Positions 1-7,500 of a stretch of 14,282 nt of DNA are shown here, piece by piece. The stretch comes from CAADGN01 sp035443945 (GTDB taxonomy: Bacteria; Planctomycetota; Phycisphaerae; Phycisphaerales; UBA1924). The translations under genes and the position numbers were made by a program. The DNA lies in assembly GCA_035443945.1 (NCBI GenBank), contig DAOMNQ010000071.1:1-14282 (forward strand). Direction: 5' to 3'. The notes beneath the pieces are model-generated. The model was not told the DNA's origin and did no database searches. It was given only the letters and a program-made list of their open reading frames with translations. Within the stretch, counting starts at the first letter, position 1, and each line of letters starts with the position of its first letter.

Positions 1-229
1 GAGCCGCGAGCCGCGCGGGCCGGGGGCGCGGTGGGTCCGACGCGGGGAGACGCCGGCGATTGTGGGGAGAAACGCGGAGTGGTGATGCGTGCCCGTGAGA
101 CGACAACTGGGTGATACCGCAACGAGATGGCGAGCGATTGGTGGTGTTGTCACGCGAGGGCGCAGAGGGATGGAGCGATGCGCAAACCGCATGCCGCGAA
201 ACTGGCTTCGCGAAACCTCCGCTGCGAAA

Positions 230-243
230 TCGGGGTGACAGGA
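230..243. repeat. Imperfect copy of tRNA-Pro 3' end (possible att remnant)
   Basis: TCGGGGTGACAGGA at 230-243 matches TCGGGGTGAGAGGA at 3408-3421, the 3' end of the tRNA-Pro gene, in 13 of 14 bases and in the same orientation. A TTGAAC, as in the tRNA T-loop, follows a few bases later (250-255) and CGAAA precedes both copies. The two copies bracket the four-gene operon, as the ends of a tRNA-integrated island would. No integrase lies between them, so this is a suggestion only. Confidence 0.3.
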
Positions 244-270
244 CGCCAGTTGAACTCTTCGTGCAAGGAG

Positions 271-290
271 TCCGGGCCTGGGAGCCCGGA
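271..290 (-). terminator. Hairpin downstream of the four-gene operon
   Basis: A perfect 7-bp GC-rich stem (TCCGGGC/GCCCGGA) with a 6-base loop lies 69 bases beyond the stop codon of the last operon gene. No T-tract follows on the minus strand, so it is not a canonical intrinsic terminator; it could act with Rho or protect the 3' end. Confidence 0.25.
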
Positions 291-358
291 GTCCGAGCTT
301 TGCTCGCCGTGAAACCGTGAAACGCGCTCACTGGACTCGCGCAGTTGGCCGAACGTGG

Positions 359-1093
359 TCATCTGCGAGTCGGTGATCCGAGCATCTCCTTCATGACCTC
401 GTCCAAGCCGCGGAGGGCCCCGGAGCAGTCGCCCCTGAAGGAACTGCCGTGCATGGTTGCTAGGGTCCGTGGGCGCAGCGCCGCGAGTCCCTCCAGCAGT
501 GGACGCGTGTTCGGTGTGTACGGCATGTAGTCCATCAGGGGCCCGGCCTGGAAGGCCACAAGCGAATCGCGGGCGCGTCCGAGGATGTCCGTCTCGGTCA
601 GCGGCTCCACATCGCCGTTGTGGGTGAACAGATCGCCGCAGAAGAGCACCCGCTGGGTCTCCTCGAAGAGCACGCCAGCGTCCCATCCGTGCGGCAGGTG
701 CGGCGTGGGCCGGTGCCGGAAGCGGAACGCGCCGGTGCTGAGCGTCTCGTCAGGCGTCAGCACCCGCGGCGGGCGATCGGCGAAGTCGGTGAGGTTGACC
801 AGCGAGCCGACCACGCCCGAAACCGCCTGCGCCCGCGGCGCAACCCTGAGCCACTCGTTGAGCGACCCGCACTCGTCCACCTCGAAGTGGCCGAACCCGA
901 TCCAGCGGAGGGTCGCCGGGTCGATCACTCGCTTCACGGCCTCCAGCACTGTCGGGAACATGCGACGCATGCCGGTGTGGTAGAGCAGAGGCTCGTCATC
1001 GACCACCAGGAAGTGGTTGAACTGGAGGTTGATCTCGGGGTACAGAATGCTGATTCGATGGACGCCGGGTGATATCTCGGTAATAGATGCCAT
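359..1093 (-). CDS. MBL-fold metallo-hydrolase, flavodiiron-type metal site
   Basis: This 244-residue protein has a metallo-beta-lactamase fold. The metal motif is HFEVD (His69, Glu71, Asp73) instead of the hydrolase HxHxDH. It is followed by His132 or His135, Asp154 in CGDLF and His215 in MHGSS. That H-x-E-x-D / H / D / H set is the ligand pattern of the oxygen-binding diiron domain of A-type flavoproteins (FprA, ROO). No flavodoxin domain follows, so it would be a stand-alone ODP-like domain. The role is probably redox chemistry with O2, NO or a related small molecule; the substrate cannot be read from sequence. The ATG has a good Shine-Dalgarno GAGGG about seven bases upstream. It is the last gene of the operon, 33 bases after the TetR gene. 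A hydrolase function remains possible. Confidence 0.85.
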   Translation of the reverse strand: MASITEISPGVHRISILYPEINLQFNHFLVVDDEPLLYHTGMRRMFPTVLEAVKRVIDPATLRWIGFGHFEVDECGSLNEWLRVAPRAQAVSGVVGSLVNLTDFADRPPRVLTPDETLSTGAFRFRHRPTPHLPHGWDAGVLFEETQRVLFCGDLFTHNGDVEPLTETDILGRARDSLVAFQAGPLMDYMPYTPNTRPLLEGLAALRPRTLATMHGSSFRGDCSGALRGLDEVMKEMLGSPTRR

Positions 1094-1126
1094 GTCAAAC
1101 CCTCAGCGGCAACGGTTGGCCGGACC

Positions 1127-1777
1127 TCATTCCTGCCTCTCCGAATCCTTCATCGCGGCGGCCACGAGCGCTCGAACCGCCCAGCGCTTGACGGTGCGCG
1201 CGGTCCGTTGATCCATGCCGAGGACGTCCTGGAAGACGATCATCGACTCGGTACCGAAGATCATTGCCAATGCGGCGCAGAGCCGCGAGTAGGCGGGCTT
1301 CGAGAGGCGCCGCCGCGCCGGCGCGAGAGCCTCCTCGATCAGCGGTGTGCGGCGGTTCTGACGCACGGGAATGGCATCGCGCCGCGACCCCTTCGCCGTG
1401 CGTTCAAGGCTCGCCGCAAGCATCAAGCGGAGCTGAGCCTCATGGCGGTAGCACGCCTCATGCAGAGCGGCCTCTGCCCGGTCGATACGGTCCGCAGGAT
1501 CGGTCGAAGCATCATCAGCCGGGAAGACTTGCCGGGGATCGGGGATCACTCCATCCAGCGGCGCTTCGACCAGCACTGCATCAATGCTGGGAAAATAGCG
1601 GTACGCCGTCGCCCGCGAGACCATAGCTTCCGCGGCCACCTCGTCCATGTCTGGCGTGCGTCCCTGCTTGAGTAGGCGGGCGGCGGCCGCGAGCAGATCT
1701 TTGCGAGTGCGGTGGCGCTGGTTGTCTCGTCGTGCTGTGATGCGGGTGGCCACGGCATTCCTGCGGTTGGATGACAT
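1127..1777 (-). CDS. TetR/AcrR family transcriptional regulator
   Basis: This is a 216-residue one-component regulator. The N-terminal helix-turn-helix is clear: a first helix around RTRKDLLAAAARLLKQG (23-39), then a recognition helix ending in VSRATAYRYFPS (53-64), the TetR-type signature. The C-terminal two thirds are alpha-helical, as expected for ligand binding and dimerisation, and identify no ligand. It is the third gene of a minus-strand operon, 19 bases after the GNAT gene. The operon promoter carries a 14-bp dyad in its spacer (3127-3140) that is a natural operator for this protein, so I infer autoregulation, with de-repression by an unknown ligand. There is no strong Shine-Dalgarno before the chosen ATG; translational coupling to the upstream gene is possible. 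The family is certain, the target inferred. Confidence 0.9.
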   Translation of the reverse strand: MSSNRRNAVATRITARRDNQRHRTRKDLLAAAARLLKQGRTPDMDEVAAEAMVSRATAYRYFPSIDAVLVEAPLDGVIPDPRQVFPADDASTDPADRIDRAEAALHEACYRHEAQLRLMLAASLERTAKGSRRDAIPVRQNRRTPLIEEALAPARRRLSKPAYSRLCAALAMIFGTESMIVFQDVLGMDQRTARTVKRWAVRALVAAAMKDSERQE

Positions 1778-1796
1778 CGCTCGGGGCTGCCCTCGC

Positions 1797-2663
1797 CTAA
1801 CACTGGATGGACGGCATCGACGGGCCGCGCGGCGGATCGTACGTCTCCAGCGACATGTAGTTCAGGGTCTTCGCGACCCGGAAGCCCGCCGAAAGGGCCG
1901 CGCGGAACAGCGACGACTGGCTCATCGGCACGATGACCACGCCCATCGGCGGCGGCACGCGCCGCGCGGTGTGCCGTGCGAGGACGAGCAGATCTTCATC
2001 GGTCTCAGCCGAAGCGTGCCCGAAAAGCGTGGCGATCTGGTAGCCGACCACCCGTCCATCGCGCTCGCGGACGAACGCCGGAAGATCCATACCCAGCAGC
2101 CGTGCGGCGTCGTTCGCACGGGAGGCGCCGTAGTGTTGCGCCGACAGGCGCCGCACATGGGGCACGTCTTCCTCGGTCATCAGGCGAACCGAGGCGTCAT
2201 CGGTATCCGCCGGTGGGGGCTGCATCAGAGCGGCCGCATCGCGCCAGCAGAATCCCAGGCGCGCATAGAGCGAAAGAGAGGTCGTGTTGACCGCCTCTTG
2301 GAACAGCCGCACGTGAGGGCGCTGACCGCGACGGCGGCGGGCTTCGTCGATCGCCCACTGCATGAGCAGCCGACCAACCCCTCGGGATTGCACCGCCGGA
2401 TCGACCGTGATGGGACCGACGCCGCAGACCTCGTCGGCCAGCAGGAGAAAGTTGGAGCCGACAACGCGGCCATCCTCGATCGCCACTGCGCCGGCGTAGT
2501 CCGGCCGGCGCAGCACGCCGCCGATGATCTGTGCGCCGACCTCCTCGGCCGGCACGTCCCTGTGAACGCGATGCCGCTCATGAAGCGTGTCGAATGCCAG
2601 ATGGCAGATGCGGGCAAGTTCGGCGAGGTGCTTCGGCTCTGCTGGAATCAGATCGATGGCCAT
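1797..2663 (-). CDS. GNAT family N-acetyltransferase, tandem domains
   Basis: This is a 288-residue protein with two GNAT-like halves. The N-terminal half (about 3-145) has motif A: the strand GVGPITVDPAVQ, then QSRGVG (92-97), the acetyl-CoA pyrophosphate loop, and a motif B region ending in LYARLGF. The C-terminal half (about 158-288) restarts with VRLMTEEDVPHVRRL, the usual opening strand and helix of a GNAT domain, and ends with an FRAALSAGFRVAKTLNYM block. It lacks a clear Q/RxxGxG/A loop, so it probably does not bind acetyl-CoA and may form the substrate site. The acceptor substrate is unknown. The gene starts five bases after the stop of the SnoaL-like gene, which indicates co-transcription. 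Such genes in TetR-controlled operons often detoxify small molecules; that role is inferred here. Confidence 0.9.
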   Translation of the reverse strand: MAIDLIPAEPKHLAELARICHLAFDTLHERHRVHRDVPAEEVGAQIIGGVLRRPDYAGAVAIEDGRVVGSNFLLLADEVCGVGPITVDPAVQSRGVGRLLMQWAIDEARRRRGQRPHVRLFQEAVNTTSLSLYARLGFCWRDAAALMQPPPADTDDASVRLMTEEDVPHVRRLSAQHYGASRANDAARLLGMDLPAFVRERDGRVVGYQIATLFGHASAETDEDLLVLARHTARRVPPPMGVVIVPMSQSSLFRAALSAGFRVAKTLNYMSLETYDPPRGPSMPSIQC

Positions 2664-2668
2664 ACTCG

Positions 2669-3094
2669 TCAGTCCTGCGGGAGTTGTTGAATGATCGCGG
2701 CCATGTCGAGCCAGACCTGCTCCCGCTGGATGTGCCGGCCGTCAGGGGTGAACTCGAGCACGTGGAGGATCCGGAACTTCAGCGGCCGGTCGCGGCCGTC
2801 GAGCCCGAACGGCCGCCCCGGCGCCCGCCCCTCCCACATCGATTCATCGATCATGAAGTTCTCGCCGTAGAGCCGCTTGAGTGAAGTGACGCGGCTCTCG
2901 GAGAGATCGGAAAACATCTGCCGGTAAAACTCGCGAGCGCGGTCGCGGCCGCGCGTCGGTCCGGTCGGATACCCGACGATGTCGTGCGAAGCATCCGGCG
3001 CAAGCGTGGCGACCACGCCTTCAACATCGTCGGCCGCTTCGAAGCCGAAGTGCTCATCGAGTCGGCGGTCCATCTCTTGGGGGGACAGCGGCAT
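2669..3094 (-). CDS. SnoaL-like / NTF2-like family protein
   Basis: This 141-residue protein has the length and pattern of a single cone-shaped NTF2/SnoaL domain: an N-terminal helix (MDRRLDEHFGFEAADDVEGVVATLAPDA), a DIVGYPTGPTRGRDRAREFYRQMFSDL segment typical of SnoaL-like proteins, and C-terminal strands (LKFRILHVLEFTPDG, IQREQVWLDMAAI). The family includes polyketide cyclases, isomerases, hydrolases and non-catalytic binding proteins, so the reaction cannot be given. It is the first gene of the operon. AGGAG lies eight bases before the ATG (complement of 3103-3107), and the promoter is immediately upstream. Expression is probably controlled by the TetR protein encoded two genes later. Confidence 0.8.
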   Translation of the reverse strand: MPLSPQEMDRRLDEHFGFEAADDVEGVVATLAPDASHDIVGYPTGPTRGRDRAREFYRQMFSDLSESRVTSLKRLYGENFMIDESMWEGRAPGRPFGLDGRDRPLKFRILHVLEFTPDGRHIQREQVWLDMAAIIQQLPQD

Positions 3095-3102
3095 AGGGGC
3101 TA

Positions 3103-3107
3103 CTCCT
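3103..3107 (-). promoter_or_regulatory. Shine-Dalgarno of the operon's first gene
   Basis: AGGAG on the minus strand with an 8-base spacer fixes the start of the SnoaL-like gene at 3094. Confidence 0.7.
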
Positions 3108-3118
3108 GCGACTGTCGA

Positions 3119-3147
3119 ATCATAATGAGACTGTAGTCTCGTGTCAA
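3119..3147 (-). promoter_or_regulatory. Sigma70-type promoter of the four-gene operon
   Basis: On the minus strand a perfect -35 box TTGACA (3147-3142) is separated by exactly 17 bases from a near-perfect -10 box TATGAT (3124-3119). Transcription would start near 3112, giving a leader of about 20 bases before the ATG at 3094. The spacer is occupied by an inverted repeat, see the operator entry. A promoter this close to consensus would be strong and so would need repression. Confidence 0.75.
3127..3140. promoter_or_regulatory. Putative TetR operator (14-bp dyad)
   Basis: GAGACTGTAGTCTC is a perfect 6-2-6 inverted repeat lying wholly inside the 17-base spacer of the operon promoter. A repressor bound here would block RNA polymerase. 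Size and position fit TetR-family operators, and the operon encodes a TetR protein. Binding is inferred. Confidence 0.65.
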
Positions 3148-3407
3148 GGCCTCCGCGAGATTACTCAAAAAATATCGCCGCGGCCATCGCCGGCTCAAGG
3201 TGCGACCGCCCGCTCGACGACGCAGCGGCGGAGCGAAGCACTGGGTCTAGCAAAGCCTGCAAAGTCAGTGGGTCTCTGAAGATACGCGACGAAGCGGCGA
3301 ATCCTCGAAATCGTCTGTTTGAACTGCACCCTCGACGGCGCAACTCTTTGTCCCACAACGAGAAAGCCCTTCGACGTGCTCGCCGAAGGGCTTGATCTCT
3401 CGAAAAG
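3148..3407. other. Intergenic region between operon promoter and tRNA-Pro
   Basis: These 260 bases contain no supportable gene. They hold the terminator-like hairpin at 3364-3393 and otherwise unremarkable sequence, with a short A-rich stretch near 3168-3176 just upstream of the operon promoter. Confidence 0.5.
3364..3393 (-). terminator. Intrinsic-terminator-like hairpin after tRNA-Pro
   Basis: A perfect 10-bp inverted repeat, AAGCCCTTCG/CGAAGGGCTT, with a 10-base loop lies 15 bases past the 3' end of the tRNA. On the minus strand it is followed by TCTCGTTG, a short imperfect T-rich tail. It is the best candidate for ending tRNA transcription, and it also separates the tRNA from the operon promoter. 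Confidence 0.6.
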
Positions 3408-3481
3408 TCGGGGTGAGAGGATTTGAACCTCCGACCTTCTCGTCCCGAACGAGACGCGCTACCAAGCTGCGCTACACCCCG
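3408..3481 (-). tRNA. tRNA-Pro (anticodon CGG)
   Basis: The minus strand folds into a complete 74-nt cloverleaf. The 7-bp acceptor stem is CGGGGTG/CACCCCG with discriminator A. The D-arm is GCGC-AGCTTGGTA-GCGC. The anticodon stem is TCTCG/CGAGA around loop TTCGGGA, so the anticodon is CGG, reading the proline codon CCG. The variable loop has 5 nt, and the T-arm is GGAGG-TTCGAAT-CCTCT. CCA is not encoded (CTT follows), so it must be added by the nucleotidyltransferase. A TATACT hexamer on the minus strand at 3537-3532 could be its -10 box, but no convincing -35 is visible. The four-gene operon begins downstream of its 3' end, a common place for islands to insert. Confidence 0.95.
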
Positions 3482-3645
3482 TGGTCTTGAATGTCGCTCC
3501 GGCGGCCGCTCATCGGTCGCCGGTGCGGGCGAGTATAGCCTGTCCGTACGGCGAGGCTCGTCTTCTCGATCCACGCCCTGCTGGCGGGCGAAACGGCCCC
3601 GCGGTGATGCTGTTCCGATGCCGCGGCTGTTCGGCCGGCGGGGGG

Positions 3646-4449
3646 CTACTTGAACCGGGCGGTTTCGGCGGGGTACTGCGGCTCGACGGTGTAGACGTTG
3701 TCGGAGCGCGTGCCCGGGTCGCCGTCCTGGCCGGCGGAGTAGAAGTACGGGCGGCCGCCCGGGCAAATGCCCTCGTCCGCGTCGCCGACCCACTTGGAGG
3801 TCCGCTGGGGGTCGGTCGCGCTCCACGGGCGATAGGACCTTCGGAACGGCAGCGGGCCGGGCGCCCCATCGACCTTCACGCTCATACTCGGGCGACTGAC
3901 TTTGACGTTCTTGTCGTTGTAGAAGTCCCCGTACCCGCCGTGGTAGGCCGGGTGGACGAAGCGGATCGGACGATCCCAGGCGTCAACGACGTTCAGGGCC
4001 TTGTAGGCAGTCGGAGCGCCGCTCATACCGAAGTCAACGACCGTCGGCTTGGCGTACTTTGTGTCGAGCGACTGCAGGGCGGGCGAGACGGCCGCAGACT
4101 GCATCACCATCGCGGTGTAGAGCGTGATTGTCGGATTCGCGGGGGCATCCTCGCTTGCGTTCGTTCCACGGCCGTCCACAAGAGGGAGCGATACGCGGCC
4201 GGTGATGCCCGGCGGTGGCGGGAGTTGCGAGGCCGGAATCTGCCCCTCGGACGCGATCCACTCGGCGAGCGAGTTGTCGAGGACTCGGATGGTGTTCGCC
4301 GTGACCGATGCCCTGCTGGAGTTCGTCATCTTCGTGCCGACGGTGACCGTCAGGCCGACGAGGAGGGCGAGGATGGCCACGACGACGAGCAGTTCGACGA
4401 GCGTGAAGGCCCGGCGTCGCATTGAGGTGCTTCCGTATTGAGCCGTCAT
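3646..4449 (-). CDS. Prepilin-type N-terminal methylation domain protein (pseudopilin-like)
   Basis: This 267-residue protein has a class III (type IV pilin) signal: a basic leader with MRRRA, then FTLVELLVVVAILALLVGL. The glutamate is at +5 of the mature protein, and a ~20-residue hydrophobic helix would anchor it in the cytoplasmic membrane after cleavage by prepilin peptidase. The residue before the cleavage site is Ala, not the usual Gly. The C-terminal block around GGRPYFYSAGQDGDPGTRSDNVYT is common in planctomycete pseudopilin-like proteins related to type II secretion GspG. It may be a minor pseudopilin or one of the many orphan copies in planctomycetes; no other secretion or pilus gene is nearby. 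The start at 4449 has AGGGAG seven bases upstream. The ATG at 4422, giving the short leader MRRRA with a weaker GGAAG, is a real alternative. Confidence 0.85.
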   Translation of the reverse strand: MTAQYGSTSMRRRAFTLVELLVVVAILALLVGLTVTVGTKMTNSSRASVTANTIRVLDNSLAEWIASEGQIPASQLPPPPGITGRVSLPLVDGRGTNASEDAPANPTITLYTAMVMQSAAVSPALQSLDTKYAKPTVVDFGMSGAPTAYKALNVVDAWDRPIRFVHPAYHGGYGDFYNDKNVKVSRPSMSVKVDGAPGPLPFRRSYRPWSATDPQRTSKWVGDADEGICPGGRPYFYSAGQDGDPGTRSDNVYTVEPQYPAETARFK

Positions 4450-4578
4450 GCCGCGTCTCCCTGGCGTGCCGCCGCAGGCGGTGGACCGGCGAAGCATAAC
4501 CCCTGGGCCTCGCCCTCTCCCAGACATACGCCGCCCCGCCGCGGCCCGTTCCGGCGTCCAGTCGTCTTCCGGGGGCGA

Positions 4579-7500
4579 TTACCGCTTGCGAGGCTCCTTG
4601 CGGTCGGCAGCGAGGGCGGCCCGGGCGGCCTCGTCCGTGGGGGGTGGCTGGGGTTTGTCCTGCTCATCGTTGGCAGCACCATCCTCGGCCTTCGGAGGTG
4701 CGGGAGCGGTCCGCTGGGCCGTGGGACGGGCGTCGAGCCCCGGCCCGATGATCGAGCCGCCGACGGGCGTCATGGCCGGCGATCCCGCCTGGCGATCCGG
4801 CGTCGCGGCGACGGGTCGGACGGCAGGCCGCTGCGGCTGCGGCTGGGTCGGGGCGCCCCTCCCGCCTCCGCCCCCGCCGCCGGGGCCGCCCGGGCCGCCG
4901 CTGGGCATCAGGCGGGCCTTGAAGACGTAGTCGGTGACTCGGTCGCGGATGCCTTCGTTCATGTCGCCGAAGAGGCGCGATCCCTCGCGCTTGTACTCGA
5001 TGCGCGGGTCGCGCTGGCTGAAGGCGCGGAAGCCGATCGCGTCGCGGAGTTGATCCATCGCGTAGAGGTGGTCCTTCCACGCGCCGTCGAAGATCTCGAG
5101 CAGGATGGTGCGTTCGAGGTAGAGCAACTCGGCGCGGAGCAAGTTTTCGACCCGGGCGCGGATGGCGTTGGGTCGCTCGGCCGGTTCGAGGTAGCGCAGC
5201 CGCTCGGGCAGGCCGACGCCGAATCGCTCGGTGAGGTGCCGGTCGAGCGCGGTGTCGTCCGGGCAGGCGAGGGCGGCCTCGATCTCCTTCTCGATCACGC
5301 TGTCGCGCACGAACCGCTGCGAGGCTTCGAGCAGTTCCGCCCGGATGCGCTGGGGCGGGGTGGTGCGGACGCGCTCCTCGGTCCAGTTCAGGCCGAAGCG
5401 GCGGTTGGCCCAGTCAGCCAGTTGGCGCAGCGCCTCGGTCGGCGACTGCCGGGCCGCGTTCATCGTCAGCTGCATCATGAAGTCGACGGGGTACTCGATC
5501 TCGCGACGCTCGTAGAGTTTCTCGGCCTGCTCCATGATGAGCATCTGGGGCGTGCGTTCCTCGTCCTCGATCGCGTCGCGCAGGGCGTCGGGCTTGATCT
5601 CGAACCCGAACTTGTTCTTCACCCAGTCCGAGAGGCGGCGGACGCCGTAGTCGCTCTCGATGAACTGCGCAATACCGGCGAGGTCGGCCTGCTCGATGCG
5701 CCGCTCGGCGGACTCGCAGAGCCGCTCGTAGACGGCGCGGCGCTCCTGCGCGCCGCCCTCGCGGAGTTCGGCGGCGTCGAGATCGACTCCGAATCGGGAC
5801 TTCGCCCAGTTGATAAGGCCGGCCGAGTCGAACTCGACGCTGACTTCCGAGCCTTCGAGGGGCATGTACTCGCCGAGAGTCACGTCGATCATGTGGCGGA
5901 CTTCCTCGAGGGCGACGCGCCGGACGACGGTGTCCATTTCGTTGGCGTCCTTGCCGCGCAGACGCTCCGGCGGCACGGAGCAGTCGAGCCGCTCGCGGGC
6001 GAACTCGGCGACGCACTCGGCGGCGTAGCCCGGGGCGAGGTACTCGGCGCAGGCGTCATCGACGGCCTCCTCGATGTACTCGAAGATGAGGCCGCGCACG
6101 TCGCGCCCCTCGAGGACGCGCTGGCGCAGGCCGTAGAAGAACTGCCTCTGGTGCTCCATGACCTCGTCATACTCGAGGATGTTCTTGCGGACCTGGAAGT
6201 TGCGCTCCTCGACCTTGCGCTGGGCGCGTTCGACGCTTTTGGAGAGCATGGGGTGCTCGATGGCGTCGCCTTCCTTCATGCCCAGGCGCGAGAGGATGCG
6301 CATGGTCGTCTCGCCCGCGAACATCTTCATGAGGTCGTCTTCGAGCGAGACGAAGAATCGGCTGGAGCCCTTGTCGCCCTGCCGGCCCGAGCGGCCTCGC
6401 AGCTGGTTGTCGATGCGCCGGCTCTCGTGGCGTTCCGTGCCGATGACGTGCAGCCCGCCCATGTCCTCGATGTCCTCGAACCAGCGGATGCGGTGCAGCA
6501 GGCAGCGGCCGGTAGCGTCCAGTTCGTCCCGCAGTTTGTCGGCCGAGCCGGACTCGACCGCCTTGCCTCCGATCCACGTGTGCTTCTCGGCCCAGTGGCG
6601 GAGCAGGCGCAGTTCGAGTTCGGGGAAGGCCATCTCCTCGGCCTCGCGCTTCTTGAGGCCGAGTTCCTGCGGCGCGATCTTGCGGTAGACGTTTTCGCGC
6701 AGTTCCTCCTCGCTCGCGTTGACCGTGAGATCGCGCGAGCAGATGCCGCGGCGGAGCCAGTGGTCGAGGAGTTGCTCGCGGGTGAACCGTCCGAGGCGTA
6801 TGTCGGTGCCGCGGCCGGCCATGTTCGTGGCGATCATGACCGCGCCGAGCGAGCCGGCCTCGGCGATGACGTATGCCTCGCGCTCGTGCTGCTTGGCGTT
6901 CAGGATTTCGTGCTTGATCTGGTGCTTGCGGGCGAGCATCTGGCCGAGGGTCTCGCTCTTCTCGACGCTGGTGGTGCCGACGAGGATGGGCCTGCCCACG
7001 TCGTGGAAGGCCTTGATCTCGTCCACGATCGTTTCCCACTTGTCGCGGACGCGCAGGAAGACGAGGTCGTCGTAGTCGCGCCGCGTGACGGGCTTGTTGG
7101 TGGGGATGCTCACGACGTCGAGTTTGTAGATGTCGTGGAACTCCTGTGCCTCTGTGTCGGCGGTGCCCGTCATGCCGGACAGACGCCGGTACATCTTGAA
7201 GAAGTTCTGGATCGTCACCGTGGCGATCGTCTGCGTCTCCTGCTTGACGGGGACGCGCTCCTTGATCTCGACGGCCTGGTGCAGCCCGTCCGACCACTGC
7301 CGCCCCACCATCGGGCGGCCGGTGTTCACGTCCACGATCACGACGCTCGGCTCCGTGCGGCCCGTGAAGCGGTCCGGCACGTCCACGACGACGTAGTCGC
7401 GATCTCGCTGGTAGATGACGTGCGCCCGCAGCGAGTTCTCCAGCAGGTGCGGCACGTCCATGTTCTCATCGACGTAGAACGAACCGACCCCCGCGACTCG

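Larger units (their letters stand above)
1..358. other. Intergenic stretch, no convincing gene
   Basis: No frame here has a recognisable product. Short open frames run in from the left edge and stop near 85 and 114; a gene tail from outside the window cannot be excluded. Two perfect hairpins are visible: CGCGAA/TTCGCG (195-200 with 207-212, 6-nt loop) and TCCGGGC/GCCCGGA (271-277 with 284-290, 6-nt loop). The second lies 69 bases past the stop codon of the minus-strand operon and might end its transcription, but no U-run follows it on either strand. Bases 230-243 resemble the 3' end of the tRNA-Pro gene at 3408. Confidence 0.5.

Noticed and set aside
1647..2690. Plus-strand open frame of 347 codons
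   Set aside because: It lies opposite the GNAT and TetR genes, is Arg/His-rich and has no recognisable motif. The minus-strand products are clear family members.
3481..4425. Plus-strand open frame of 314 codons
   Set aside because: It begins at the tRNA end and runs antisense to the pseudopilin-like gene; no motif is visible.
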